Source: Verrucomicrobiia bacterium | Lineage (GTDB): Bacteria > Verrucomicrobiota > Verrucomicrobiia > Verrucomicrobiales > DEV007 | Reading direction: 5' to 3' | Length of the DNA: 64,000 bases | NCBI GenBank assembly: GCA_030425385.1 | Contig: JAUIAH010000027.1 | Span: 44,900 to 108,899, forward strand | Translations under genes and position numbers: made by a program | The notes under the pieces: generated by a model | Told to the model about the DNA's origin: nothing | What the model saw: only the letters and a program-made list of their open reading frames with translations | Databases searched by the model: none | Part shown: one piece after another, positions 43,220 to 52,490 of the stretch | Layout of the letters: every line of letters begins with the position of its first letter | How positions within the stretch are numbered: the stretch's first letter is position 1

Positions 43220-43951
43220 ATGCAAACGCCCAGCACCCTTGACGATCCCTTTCCCAACACACGGTGGAGTCTCGTCCTGACCGCCCAATCGGGCCCGAAA
43301 GACGACGCCACGCGAGCGTTATCCGAACTTTGTCATCTCTATTGGTATCCCGTCTATGCTTTTGTGAGGCGACGAGGCAATAGCATTCACGATGCTGAAG
43401 ACCTCACCCAAGGATTCTTCGAATCAATCATTCGGCGCGAATGGATGGACCGAGTGTCTCAAGAGAAAGGCAAACTTCGAGCCTTCATGCTAAGCACCTT
43501 GAAACGATTCCTCGTGGACCATCACCGGCGAGAGACCGCGTTGAAGCGAGGCGGCACTCAGACGCCGTTCTCCATCGATCATGATCACGCGGAGGCCTGC
43601 TACCAGTCCGAACCGAAAGACGAAGCTTCGCCGGACGTACTCTTTGAACGTGCCTAGGCACAGACATTGTTACAAGACATCCTATCAACGATGCGCAAAT
43701 CCTATGAGCGCGCCAAGAAACAAGCTCTTTTCGAGAACCTGTCCCCTCATTTGCTCCAGGGAGACACACCAGATTACCGCACGCTCAGCAAGGCGCTGAA
43801 CACGACAGTCGTCGCCCTCCGCATCCAATACTTCCGCATGAAGGAACGTTATGGCGAATTGTTAGAAGAAGAGATCCGGCACACCGTGAGCAATGCGCAG
43901 GAAGCTCAGGAAGAACGCGATTTCCTCCTCAAAACGCTTGGGAATGCGTGA
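43220..43951 (+). pseudogene. ECF-type RNA polymerase sigma factor interrupted by an in-frame amber codon
   Basis: Codons 1-145 (43220-43654) and 147-243 (43658-43948) are one protein in one frame; codon 146 is TAG (43655-43657). Region 2 is intact (RWSLVLTAQSG, LYWYPVYAFVRRRG, DAEDLTQGFFESII). Region 4 follows the stop (DYRTLSKALNTTVVALRIQYFRMKERYGELLEEEI). The context FERA*AQTLL matches the family's F-x-R-x-W-A, so TGG to TAG at a conserved Trp is the simplest cause. Truncation would remove region 4 and the -35 contact. A TTG at 43667 could restart but would lack region 2. It is divergent from its probable partner kinase. Confidence 0.85.
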
Positions 43952-43958
43952 GGGATCA

Positions 43959-44660
43959 TCACTCTTTCAGTTTCACACGAAGTCTCCCATCAGAAACCTC
44001 TAACTGTTCGATCCCATCAGAGAATTGTTTCCAGAATCCACCGCTGCTTCCGAACTCCTCGACGAAATCTTTCCCTTTCAAGTTGCCCAACCAAGCATTG
44101 GGCAAGGGAATGCCGCCTAACGATACGCCCTTCAGGACGAGGCGAGCTTGGCCTTCCGCGTAGGCGACTCCGAAGCCGGCCTTGATTCTCACCGTCTTGC
44201 CTCCCACGAAGGGGGCGTCCTCTTCCATGGGCAGCACCACTTTCAAACTGACCAAATCTTTGGAGAGATCCACGGCGAAGTTCTTGGCGATCTCTGGATC
44301 ATTCTTGGCTATGAGCGCGTTGAGTTCGCGCTCAGTGAGTTCGATTTCCCGGGAGGCACCTTCTTCAGAATAGGCCTCGGCCCCTGGCTCCTGGCCACTG
44401 AGATCACTTTGCCCCTCGGGAGGTGCGGGAGGCAGCGCTTCATCGCCCATGGCTGCCTGCTCCAAACGCTCTAACTTCGTCTCTAACGTCTGCTGTTCCT
44501 CTGTCGAGAGCGCCACTGGCTGGTGTTCCTTGGCATAGAGATAGCGCTTGGCCCACCAGAAGGCGCCTCCAGCGGAAAGCAGCGCCGTGACTAACATGAT
44601 GATGATCACCTGACCACATCCAAAGCCTTTTTTAGAAGGAGAAGAGGAGGGCGTTTCCAT
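43959..44660 (-). CDS. Membrane-anchored protein of unknown function
   Basis: 233 residues. One membrane helix (about 15-37, VIIIMLVTALLSAGGAFWWA) is followed by a Gln/Glu-rich coiled-coil (LSTEEQQTLETKLERLEQ), an acidic Pro-rich linker, and a 120-residue domain beginning IELTERELNALIAKNDPEIAKNFAVDL and running through GFGVAYAEGQARLVLKGVSLGGIPLPNAW. The last part looks like a DUF2993/LmeA-type lipid-binding fold by its 'ELTERELNALI' and 'LKGVSLGGIPLPNAW' phrases, which is a weak identification. It follows the sigma factor tail-to-tail. Confidence 0.7.
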   Translation of the reverse strand: METPSSSPSKKGFGCGQVIIIMLVTALLSAGGAFWWAKRYLYAKEHQPVALSTEEQQTLETKLERLEQAAMGDEALPPAPPEGQSDLSGQEPGAEAYSEEGASREIELTERELNALIAKNDPEIAKNFAVDLSKDLVSLKVVLPMEEDAPFVGGKTVRIKAGFGVAYAEGQARLVLKGVSLGGIPLPNAWLGNLKGKDFVEEFGSSGGFWKQFSDGIEQLEVSDGRLRVKLKE

Positions 44661-44723
44661 CCGTCACTCTCTGCGCTCAGCGTGCCCTTGTAAAGCGCTC
44701 AAGCCCCTCCATGGTGCTCACGC

Positions 44724-45101
44724 ATGACAGTCTATGAGCAACTTGGCGAGGACGGCATTCGAGACGTGGTGGCTCACTTCTATGCGCAGGTGCGCGAGGA
44801 TGACCTCTTGGGTCCAATGTATCCCGATCAGGATTGGGAGGGGGCTGAACAGCGCCTGCGCGATTTCCTCGTCTTTCGCTTTGGAGGTCCTCAACGCTAC
44901 CTGGAACAACGTGGGCATCCCAGGCTTCGCATGCGTCACCTCCCCTTCAAGATTGGGGAGGCTGAACGCGATCGCTGGTTGTCCCTGATGCGGAGAGCTA
45001 TGGAAGCTTGTGAGGTGCCAGCTCCAGCATGTGATGAGATGTGGGCGCTCTTTGTCCCTCTAGCCGATTTCATGCGGAATCAGCCGGACGGCTCCTCGTA
45101 A
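44724..45101 (+). CDS. Group II truncated haemoglobin (GlbO-like)
   Basis: 125 residues. The group II features are FYAQVREDDLLGPMYP, FLVFRFGGPQRYLEQRGHPRLRMRH and DRWLSLM. His72 (in RMRHLPF) is the proximal ligand, Trp85 the TrpG8 and Tyr20 a likely B10/CD1-region Tyr. These globins bind O2, NO or sulfide and are usually linked to redox and NO defence. It begins with ATG at 44724 and is followed 23 nt later by an alpha/beta hydrolase. No haem or NO reductase gene is adjacent. Confidence 0.93.
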   Translation: MTVYEQLGEDGIRDVVAHFYAQVREDDLLGPMYPDQDWEGAEQRLRDFLVFRFGGPQRYLEQRGHPRLRMRHLPFKIGEAERDRWLSLMRRAMEACEVPAPACDEMWALFVPLADFMRNQPDGSS

Positions 45102-45124
45102 ACAAGCCCTCCCCGCGCCCTAAC

Positions 45125-45991
45125 ATGGCTCTTAAACGATCTCTGACACAACGCTGTCTGCGCATGGTCTTTCTGATCCTCTCTGCTACCCTCATCACCT
45201 TTGGGTTCTTGGCGAGCTGCATGATCGTGCGGCAAGAGAAGATGATCTATCTGCCGAGGCAGTATTCGGAACGGGAGAAGCAGCAGTTTGCCGTTGAGGG
45301 ATTGATTCCTCTCACCTACACCACGAGTCAGGGGAATCAGGTCGCCTATTGGCAAGCATCCTCTCTTCGCAACGATGTGGCCCCCGATCGGGTTTGGCTC
45401 ATCTTCTCTGGCAATGGCGGTTGTGCGACGGACTACGCGAGTGTGGCTTCGCCTACCTTGTCGAAAACGGGTTGGCTCTTTGTCGACTATCCCAGTTACG
45501 GTGCTTGCGAGGGGCGGCCTAGCCCTGATACCATTCGGGAAAACGCGGCTGGTGCCATTGATGCCTTGGCCGCGCATGTGGAGATGCATCCTAACGCATT
45601 GATGCCGCGCTTAGGTGTCTTCGGTCACTCGATCGGCGCGGCAGCCGCACTCGACATTGCCGCCACCGCGGGTATCCGCCGCGTGGTCTTAGTAGCTCCC
45701 TTCACGACTATGAAGGCCATGGCAGCACGATTCATCACTCCTATGCTCACGAGCTTCCTGCGACATCGCTTCGATAACGTGGACACCCTTGGCAAGAGTG
45801 TTCAGAACGGCGCGCGGGTGATCATTCTGCACGGGACCCAAGACCGCATGATTCCGATGACCATGGGCAAAGCATTGGCGGATGCTCATCCTAACAAAGT
45901 GCCTTTCGTTCCCATAGAGGGAGCGGGTCACAACGACATCATCGATCTCGCAGCTGAGGATATTGTCAGCGCGATGCGCCAAGTCGATTGA
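45125..45991 (+). CDS. Alpha/beta hydrolase (membrane-anchored or lipoprotein-like)
   Basis: 288 residues from the ATG at 45125. A hydrophobic N-terminus (MVFLILSATLITFGFLASC) ends in L-A-S-C, a plausible lipobox, so it may be a lipoprotein. Catalytic triad: FGHSIGA (Ser nucleophile), HGTQDRMIP (Asp), GAGHNDI (His). The oxyanion region is LIFSGNGGCATDYA. The arrangement resembles the BEM46/YqiA-like hydrolases, whose substrates are unknown. It follows the truncated haemoglobin by 23 nt. Confidence 0.85.
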   Translation: MALKRSLTQRCLRMVFLILSATLITFGFLASCMIVRQEKMIYLPRQYSEREKQQFAVEGLIPLTYTTSQGNQVAYWQASSLRNDVAPDRVWLIFSGNGGCATDYASVASPTLSKTGWLFVDYPSYGACEGRPSPDTIRENAAGAIDALAAHVEMHPNALMPRLGVFGHSIGAAAALDIAATAGIRRVVLVAPFTTMKAMAARFITPMLTSFLRHRFDNVDTLGKSVQNGARVIILHGTQDRMIPMTMGKALADAHPNKVPFVPIEGAGHNDIIDLAAEDIVSAMRQVD

Positions 45992-46009
45992 ACATCTTCG
46001 CTTGCAACC

Positions 46010-46192
46010 TCACACTTTCTTTAAGACCGTTGCCCAAAGAAGGAAGCTGTAGGCTGCCAGCATCACCCAAAAGGCGAGCCCTTTGAAGATGTCGCCATCA
46101 AAGGGAATGGGCAAGAGACGCATCAGTAACGCCACTCCCGCGAAGATCAGCGAGGTCTTGACGGAGATCTTCGTGGGAGCATTGAGCTTCAT
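46010..46192 (-). CDS. Small two-helix membrane protein
   Basis: 60 residues: MKLNAPTKISVKTSLIFAG, helix 1 (LIFAGVALLMRLL), a PIPFDGDIFKG turn and helix 2 (AFWVMLAAYSFLLWATVL). The N-terminal MKLNAPTK is a recurring beginning of an uncharacterised family. Starts are consistent with ATG at 46192, 17 nt upstream of the aminotransferase end. Function unknown. Confidence 0.7.
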   Translation of the reverse strand: MKLNAPTKISVKTSLIFAGVALLMRLLPIPFDGDIFKGLAFWVMLAAYSFLLWATVLKKV

Positions 46193-46209
46193 GAACTCAG
46201 GAGGAAGCG

Positions 46210-47382
46210 CTAATGCTCCCGACAGAACTTCTCAAAGCGATCGAGGCCTTCTTTGATAACATCCAATCCACAGGCATAGCTGAAACGGATCGTGCTATCC
46301 GACCCGAAGGCCGCTCCCGGCACGACGGCCACTTCATAGCGACTGAGAAGTTTCTCTGCGAAATTGACCGAATTCAGGCCCATCTCGCCAATATTGACAA
46401 GCATGTAGAAGGCGCCCATAGGCTCGACTACGGTGATGTTGTTGATGGATTGCAGGCGACCGAGCATGTACTGGCGCCGCACATCGAACTCATCACGCAT
46501 GTCCTCGATAAATGACTGATCTCCATTCAAGGCGGCGAGGCCTCCATACTGAGCGAAGGAGGTCGGATTGGAGGTCGAGTGACTTTGAATGTTATCAATC
46601 GCGTTGGCGATCTCAGCCGGAGCAGCGGTCCATCCCAAACGCCACCCCGTCATGCTGTAGGCCTTGCTGAATCCCCCCACCGTGATGGTGAGATCGCGCA
46701 CGGCGGAACTGATGGATCCGATGCTGAAATGCTTCGTTTCTCCGTAGACCAACTTCTCGTAGATCTCATCTGACAAGATGAGGATGTCCTCACCTTCAGC
46801 CACTTCGGCGATGGCCTTCAGTTCTTCCTCGGTGTAGACCGCGCCTGTCGGATTGCCTGGGCTGTTGAGAATGATGAGTTTGGTCTTGGGAGACATGGCA
46901 TTCTCGAACTGCTCTGCCGTGATCTTCCAACCATTAGCTTCCTCCGTCTCGATCACCACAGGCTCGCCACCGACCATGCGAACCATTTCCGGATAGCTCG
47001 TCCAGTAGGGAGCTGGGATGATGACCTCATCGCCGGGGTCACAGACCGCAAAGAGAGCGTTGAAGCAGGAGTGCTTGGCACCGCAATTCACGCTCACTTG
47101 GTTGGGACTGTACTCAAGGTTGTTCTCTAAGAGAAGCTTCTCTGCAATCGCCTCTCGGAGCTCGACCAAGCCGGAACTCGGCGTGTATTTGGTCTTGCCC
47201 GCATTGAGCGCGTTGATAGCAGCTTCCTTGATGAAATCCGGGGTATCGGCATCGGGTTCGCCCGCTCCGAAACTGCAGACTTCTTTCCCTTCGTTGATCA
47301 TCGCCTTCGCTTGCGCGGTGACGGCGAGCGTCATCGAGGGCTCCAAATTCGCGATCCGTTCTGAAACAAACTCCATGGCCAT
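46210..47382 (-). CDS. Pyridoxal-phosphate aminotransferase (class I/II, aspartate aminotransferase-like)
   Basis: 390 residues. It has the fold type I features: GEPDADTPDF near the start, INCGAKHS-type (VNCGAKHSCFNALF) phosphate cup, PAPYWTSYPEMV, NSPGNPTGAVYTEEEL and GGFSKAYSMTGWRLGW, where the Lys after S is the PLP-binding Lys. The RFSYAC at the end holds the carboxylate-binding Arg. It matches the AspB/AspC-like 'Igamma' subgroup that uses aspartate/2-oxoglutarate. It is a lone gene on the minus strand; the first Met is at 47382 or 47376. Confidence 0.93.
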   Translation of the reverse strand: MAMEFVSERIANLEPSMTLAVTAQAKAMINEGKEVCSFGAGEPDADTPDFIKEAAINALNAGKTKYTPSSGLVELREAIAEKLLLENNLEYSPNQVSVNCGAKHSCFNALFAVCDPGDEVIIPAPYWTSYPEMVRMVGGEPVVIETEEANGWKITAEQFENAMSPKTKLIILNSPGNPTGAVYTEEELKAIAEVAEGEDILILSDEIYEKLVYGETKHFSIGSISSAVRDLTITVGGFSKAYSMTGWRLGWTAAPAEIANAIDNIQSHSTSNPTSFAQYGGLAALNGDQSFIEDMRDEFDVRRQYMLGRLQSINNITVVEPMGAFYMLVNIGEMGLNSVNFAEKLLSRYEVAVVPGAAFGSDSTIRFSYACGLDVIKEGLDRFEKFCREH

Positions 47383-47544
47383 AGGGTGGGCAGTCTACAG
47401 GCCATTCCTCCTCTTGGAAAGCAAGCCGTTTTTGACGAAACGCACGTCGAAACGGGATCACCAGAATGGCCATAATCGGAGAAGTGCTCGCCTCGGGGCA
47501 GGATAAGATGGCTCGGCGGGCTGATTTCTGCCACCCTGCGGCTC

Positions 47545-47757
47545 ATGACTATCGATCTCAAATCACTCTCTGCCGGAATCCTCCTCGGAATCACTCTCGC
47601 CTTTAGCCTCGCTGCCACCACTCGGGATGGAGGCACCGATGGTCGCTTCCAAATCACCAGCGCGGCGTCTGGGAATAGTTCCGTCTTCTACGTCGTGGAT
47701 ACGCGCAACGGCCAGGTATGGGCTGGCGACAGGAGGAAGAAACTCACCTCTCAATAA
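47545..47757 (+). CDS. Small exported protein of unknown function
   Basis: 70 residues from ATG 47545. An N-terminal hydrophobic stretch (SAGILLGITLAFSLAATTRD) may be a signal or membrane segment. The rest, GRFQITSAASGNSSVFYVVDTRNGQVW, resembles many short planctomycete/verrucomicrobial proteins of the form 'GRYQ...VFVLDTTTGKVW'. Start and stop are compatible with a real gene but no homologue is recognised with confidence. Confidence 0.6.
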   Translation: MTIDLKSLSAGILLGITLAFSLAATTRDGGTDGRFQITSAASGNSSVFYVVDTRNGQVWAGDRRKKLTSQ

Positions 47758-47796
47758 GGGAAACAACACCTCTCGCATTTCAACGAAATGAAGAGG

Positions 47797-47869
47797 TGGC
47801 TCGGGTCGGATTCGAACCAACGACACAGGGATTTTCAGTCCCCTGCTCTACCAACTGAGCTACCGAGCC
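47797..47869 (-). tRNA. tRNA-Phe (anticodon GAA)
   Basis: On the minus strand a complete cloverleaf: acceptor stem GGCTCGG/CCGAGCC (7 bp), D loop GCTCAGTTGGTAGAGC, anticodon stem-loop GGGGA-CTGAAAA-TCCCT with GAA at positions 34-36, T loop GGTTCGAATCC, and discriminator A. CCA is not encoded (ACCT follows). A small 6-bp hairpin (CATTTC-N3-GAAATG, about 47776-47790) lies just downstream. Confidence 0.97.
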
Positions 47870-47948
47870 TCGCGTCACGCGAGCCGTCTGTTTAGATCCC
47901 AGCCAGGGCATTGACAACTAGAAACTTGAGGAAATCGAGAGCCTGAAC

Positions 47949-49976
47949 CTAGGACCAGAATTTGCCCAGAAGGACGACACCACCACCGATCAAGAAGATC
48001 CAGGAAGCGACTGCGGCAACGGAGCGCGAGGCCTTCTTGCCTTCCGTTTCCACCGCGTTCCTCATCGCCCATTGATAGAGGCCCACGCAGGTACCGATCA
48101 CTATGATGGAGTAGAGTGATGCATAGGCAATGCTCAGCGCGGTTTGCACACCGCTGGTGAACCCGTAGTTGTGAAGACCCGCTCCTAACAGATTCACCCC
48201 CCACCACGAATAGCAAACAACGATGGCTCCGAAGACGGAGGCAAGATGGAGGCGCATTTGTTTCAGGAAGCCGCCGATGCGTCCGTGGAGGATGAAGAGG
48301 TTCATGATGACGATCATGAGCGCGCCATTCTCCTTCGGGTCCCAGCCCCAGAATCGACCCCAGCTCTCATTGGCCCAAACCCCGCCTAAGATCGTGCCCA
48401 CGAGCGAGAAGAGGAGCCCGAAGCAGATGATTCCGTAGGTCATGCCGGTGATGTCGCGATAATAGGCTCGCGGGAAGCGGCGCTGCATCGGATCGACGAG
48501 CCGACTGAAGATGTAGAGGATGGAAACAGCGGCGGCGGCAAGCCCCGCGGCGTAGCCCATCGTGACGGTCGTGACGTGGGTCGCGAGCCAATAGTTCGTA
48601 TCGAGAACGGCGACCACTGGTGAGATGGTGTCCTGGCCGTCGAGAAGTTCGAATCGCATGGCGAGGAACAGGCCCGCGGCTCCGAGAACAGGCACCATGG
48701 CGAGCGCCAGGCCGTTCCGTTTGAGCGCCTCGACGATGAGCAGCATCACCGTGGCGACAGCGGTGACGAAGAGGATGGTTTCATAGAGATTGGTGACTGG
48801 CGGACGCGATTGTAGAAAGCATCTCCAAGTGATGCCGACGCATAGGAGAATCGTGGGGATCCATAACCACCCATAAGCGCCCCAGCGAAGCCAGCGCCCG
48901 ACTGTCGATCGCGGGCTAAGCCAACTGAAGGCGACAAAGAGAAACCCAACGACATAAAGCCACGGGCCCAAGAGAAGATTCTTCTTCTTATAGAAGCTCA
49001 CCTCGGAAATGACGCCATCATAGACACCAAGACCTTTGGCACCACTGACAATTTCCTCTTCATATGCTCGCAAAGAAGCCATGCGCTTGGCGGGATCAGT
49101 CGCATCCATGACGAGATTCTCCATGAGTTTGATGCGGCCAAGGGCCTCTTGTTGCAGCCTTTCCTCCGCTTCACCTTTTATCAGGATATCGATAAACTCG
49201 CTCGGATAGTGCCAGCGATCGTCTCCGTCGAATCCAGGGAAAAGTGGCAGCATTGTTGAGGACTGCAGATAAGCACCAATGAGTTCCGTGGAACGTCGAA
49301 TGGGCGCGGTGACAGGGCGTTGTGCGCGGACCTGCTCCAAATTCTCGAAGAGAAAACTGAGAGGGGCCTTCGTTCCTTCGGGAACCTCAGCCGCCGCGAT
49401 GTTGTTAGGATCGAGCGGCAACTGTGTATGAGCGAATTGAAAGAGAAGCATGAGCCCTTCGAAATTACGCATGTTCCGATCGAGATTGACAATCTGGCGC
49501 TCCACGACGGAACGCTCCTTGTCGTCGATCTTGACGAATACTTCGCTCAATTCACGCACCTTCTGCCGAGCAGGCTCCAATTCATTGTAAGCGTAGAAAT
49601 CACGTTTCTTGACTTGGCCCGATTCTTTCAAATGTGGCGCGAGTTCCAAGCGCGTGAGCACCTCAGCGTTATTGACTTCAAAAGTGGGATAGTCGCGCGC
49701 CACATCAGGACGGAAGAACATGTCCAATAACCATTCGGTCGCCGAGATCTTGATACCTTCTTCCCTGTCCAGAGTGAGCTTGGACCGCCCATGCATCGAA
49801 ATGAGCATGAAGCGGGCATAGGTATCCATTGGTTTCACACGCCCGTCGTCTTGCACGGGAATCGAGGCGAAAGTCTCCACGTATTCCTCCGGCCAGTAAT
49901 CGGCCTCTGCCCAAGCCATGGGTGCAAACAAGCCGAAGGCAAGGAACAGGACGATGCTAGATAAAACGCGTTTCAT
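47949..49976 (-). CDS. ccsA: System II cytochrome c biogenesis protein (CcsA/ResC)
   Basis: 675 residues from the ATG at 49976, which starts a signal peptide (MKRVLSSIVLFLAFGLFAPMAWAEADYW). The upstream frame to 50180 is out-of-frame leader from resB. A periplasmic N-terminal region of about 300 residues is followed by about eight membrane helices. The haem-handling motif WGRFWGWDPKENGAL is present, as are TNLYETILF and histidines flanking the WWD loop (ATHVTTVTMG, GLHNYG). With ResB it carries haem to the periplasm and attaches it to apocytochrome c. It starts 1 nt downstream of the resB stop. Confidence 0.93.
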   Translation of the reverse strand: MKRVLSSIVLFLAFGLFAPMAWAEADYWPEEYVETFASIPVQDDGRVKPMDTYARFMLISMHGRSKLTLDREEGIKISATEWLLDMFFRPDVARDYPTFEVNNAEVLTRLELAPHLKESGQVKKRDFYAYNELEPARQKVRELSEVFVKIDDKERSVVERQIVNLDRNMRNFEGLMLLFQFAHTQLPLDPNNIAAAEVPEGTKAPLSFLFENLEQVRAQRPVTAPIRRSTELIGAYLQSSTMLPLFPGFDGDDRWHYPSEFIDILIKGEAEERLQQEALGRIKLMENLVMDATDPAKRMASLRAYEEEIVSGAKGLGVYDGVISEVSFYKKKNLLLGPWLYVVGFLFVAFSWLSPRSTVGRWLRWGAYGWLWIPTILLCVGITWRCFLQSRPPVTNLYETILFVTAVATVMLLIVEALKRNGLALAMVPVLGAAGLFLAMRFELLDGQDTISPVVAVLDTNYWLATHVTTVTMGYAAGLAAAAVSILYIFSRLVDPMQRRFPRAYYRDITGMTYGIICFGLLFSLVGTILGGVWANESWGRFWGWDPKENGALMIVIMNLFILHGRIGGFLKQMRLHLASVFGAIVVCYSWWGVNLLGAGLHNYGFTSGVQTALSIAYASLYSIIVIGTCVGLYQWAMRNAVETEGKKASRSVAAVASWIFLIGGGVVLLGKFWS

Positions 49977-49977
49977 G

Positions 49978-51279
49978 CTAGGAACTAGGACTAGGGTTTG
50001 GTGGGGTTTCGCGGCGCGCTGGCACAAGGTGCCGAGAGAGCTTGAGAAGAAAGTGCAACGCCATGCCAATGGCGGCAATGGAGACGGTGACCATGGGCCA
50101 ATGCTCCACCGGGATGAAGAGAAAGGTGTTGCGGGGATTCCTCCACACAGCGAAGACCGAATACGGGCGCTTGCCTTCAATCAATCTGCCACTGGCATCT
50201 TGCGGTCCATAACCGGATTGAAAGACAATGAAGCCCTCGTCGCGAAGGGGTTCATTCATTTCAATCACCACGTTCTCTTCGTTACCGTTCTCGATCTTGC
50301 GAACATCACTCTTATAAACCTTAGGCTTGCTCGTATTCGCATAGAATTCGTGAGTGAACTTATCTAGAGCAACACTGAAAGCCATCTTCCACCGGTGTTT
50401 CTCCAACTTGAGCACCCATGACTGGGCTCCTAACTGCACCGTGAGCGGCGCATTCTCGAATCCCCAGAGCAAACTTTGCTGGCGCGTTTCGCCCTGTTCA
50501 TCAATCACATCCACATAAACAGCAGGCACATTGCGTTCCTGTTCCGTATCCAATGGCAGCGGACGCATGAAGACACCGTCTACCACTGGATAATCGGCAG
50601 GCCGTCGAAAGGCAGCGGGCATGACGGAAGCGTTAGGTGCGTAGCGCGACAGTTTCAGGTCAAAGGGCAAGCCCTCAGGATCAACAACACGCTCGCTCAC
50701 CGATTTCAAACTGTTCAACGCCTCGGTATCAACCACATAGGCTTCTTGATCGAAATCCACTTTCCCGTCGACCACCGGATGGACACGCAGGACCCAATCG
50801 TGAAAGCTCACGAACTCGTCGCTCTGTTCGCCCTCATGCAACTGCAAGAAACCATCGCTGGCAAATTGATGCTGCAAGAGTCCCCCAGCCAAGAGAAAGA
50901 GCATCGATACGTGCGCAATCATCACGCCAACGGTGCGGACACTCTTGCGCATCATCACAATGCCACCGCAGATCAAATTGATCCCAAAGATGGTCAATAA
51001 GAGCATCGCCCCTGGAATCGGTAAGGTGAAGCTCCCTATCACGGGCCATTGAAAGGTGTGCCACACCCACCAACTCTTGAAATACATCTCCTGAGCGCGG
51101 TGCAGTCCAACCTCTGGTTGCTCCTCCGTGCCTAGCCATGTGATTAAGAGGAGAAACGCGAGAACTATCATCGCCAACCCGATCGACGAGAAGAATCGAA
51201 GGACTCTCTCCCCCAATAGGCGAATGGGTGAGGGTGAGGATGAGGCGATCTGTGGAGGGTGGGATTCCGTGTCTGCCAT
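49978..51279 (-). CDS. resB: Cytochrome c biogenesis protein ResB (Ccs1)
   Basis: 433 residues. Four membrane helices (FFSSIGLAMIVLAFLLLITWLG, GAMLLLTIFGINLICGGIVMM, GVMIAHVSMLFLLAGGLL, and a C-terminal HWPMVTVSIAAIGMALHFLL) flank a large periplasmic domain. LGTEEQPEVGLHRAQEMYFKSWW and the late VEHWPM are family features. ResB pairs with CcsA/ResC to form System II. Genes are separate here rather than the fused CcsBA. The presence of two c-type haem motifs in the protein at 53237-54523 fits this pathway. Confidence 0.9.
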   Translation of the reverse strand: MADTESHPPQIASSSPSPIRLLGERVLRFFSSIGLAMIVLAFLLLITWLGTEEQPEVGLHRAQEMYFKSWWVWHTFQWPVIGSFTLPIPGAMLLLTIFGINLICGGIVMMRKSVRTVGVMIAHVSMLFLLAGGLLQHQFASDGFLQLHEGEQSDEFVSFHDWVLRVHPVVDGKVDFDQEAYVVDTEALNSLKSVSERVVDPEGLPFDLKLSRYAPNASVMPAAFRRPADYPVVDGVFMRPLPLDTEQERNVPAVYVDVIDEQGETRQQSLLWGFENAPLTVQLGAQSWVLKLEKHRWKMAFSVALDKFTHEFYANTSKPKVYKSDVRKIENGNEENVVIEMNEPLRDEGFIVFQSGYGPQDASGRLIEGKRPYSVFAVWRNPRNTFLFIPVEHWPMVTVSIAAIGMALHFLLKLSRHLVPARRETPPNPSPSS

Positions 51280-51308
51280 GTCGTCAATTCAATGCTAGGA
51301 TTTTTCCA

Positions 51309-52448
51309 TCAAGGGTGAGGCGCACTTCCTCCCGACGCCCCGCTGACGGGGCCCAAACGCAAGCTACTCGCAAAGGTTCGAAACATCATGCGCTCATCAG
51401 CGACTACTTCTTGCGGTCCCTCCAGAGTGACGAGAATGGTCATGGGCTCATGCCCTTCACTTCGCAGCTCACTAACAATGCCCACGAAGGTCTTGCCGTT
51501 AATGGTGATCTCCATTTCACGCCCCTGCGTGCCTAACAAGACGGCGGCAGGCAACGCGATCACCTCGTCTTCCGTCAAGGGCTCGACCCCTTTCGTCTCT
51601 CGCCATCCATTCACCACATCCGTCAATGAACGGCCCCCATCCACGATGATTCCAAATTTGCACAAGGTCTCCCCATTGGGACCGATCTTGAATCCTACGG
51701 GGCGCCGCACCACCGCATCACTCTCTGGCAGGTAATACTCCCACTCGCAGGGTCGAAGAAATTCGAATGGTCCCACCTTCTGTTGTATGTAGGGATCCGC
51801 ATTGGGATCCGGGAGGATGTCCAGCGTCTCGCAGAAAGCGAGGAAGTCGCCCTCTTCACGTTCCACCAAGGACTTGGGACCGACCATCTTGACCGAATAG
51901 GCCTCGCACCCGCGCGTCATCAGCATGGCGAGCATGCGATATCCAGGCCGCTCACCCGATGCGTTCATCCCGGTGAAGGTACCGTCCAACTTCACGAATG
52001 GACTTTCTTCCCCTGCAAACGGCTTCTTCGGCAACGCGGCCAATTCCGCACCCGTCATCGGTCCCAAATTCATCTGCCCGCGCCATCGATTCACATTACT
52101 TAGCCCGGCATCCACGAATCCTGAGATGCTGGACACGTAGCATTCCCCCACACCATCGGGCCCAAAGGCAAAGTTGAGCGATCGGAATCGCGTGGGCGTC
52201 AATTCCGCCCAAGCACTGCCAGCGATGTAACGTAAGAGACCAGAACGGTCCGCATACTTGGGAAAGCGCTGCGCTGGCGTGGCATCCACTCGGAAGAGGC
52301 CCGCCTGCGTCTCGGACGGCGGTCCAAACGCCTGACGCCCCGGAATGATCACTCCCTGTTCTTCTCGGCAGCCGATCTGGCCAAAGAGCATGATGACAAG
52401 GACGAGAGTGGTGGAAATGGGCTTCACGCAGCTAGTTACCAAGGGCAT
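51309..52448 (-). CDS. Putative lipoprotein of unknown function
   Basis: 379 residues. The N-terminus MPLVTSCVKPISTTLVLVIMLFGQIGC is hydrophobic and ends in I-G-C, a likely lipobox (Cys27). The body has a duplicated pattern: 'RYIAGSAWAELTPTRFRSLNFAFGPDGVGECYVSSISG' and 'GPFEFLRPCEWEYYLPESDAVVRRPVGFKIGPNGETLCKFGIIVDGGRSL', each followed by 'NxWRxxxGxxPLTxxExxALP'. This suggests two copies of one domain. I do not recognise the family. It directly follows resB on the minus strand (29 nt). Confidence 0.7.
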   Translation of the reverse strand: MPLVTSCVKPISTTLVLVIMLFGQIGCREEQGVIIPGRQAFGPPSETQAGLFRVDATPAQRFPKYADRSGLLRYIAGSAWAELTPTRFRSLNFAFGPDGVGECYVSSISGFVDAGLSNVNRWRGQMNLGPMTGAELAALPKKPFAGEESPFVKLDGTFTGMNASGERPGYRMLAMLMTRGCEAYSVKMVGPKSLVEREEGDFLAFCETLDILPDPNADPYIQQKVGPFEFLRPCEWEYYLPESDAVVRRPVGFKIGPNGETLCKFGIIVDGGRSLTDVVNGWRETKGVEPLTEDEVIALPAAVLLGTQGREMEITINGKTFVGIVSELRSEGHEPMTILVTLEGPQEVVADERMMFRTFASSLRLGPVSGASGGSAPHP

Positions 52449-52490
52449 TGGGTAGAGGCAACCCCGATGGAGACGGATGTTTGCTGGATT

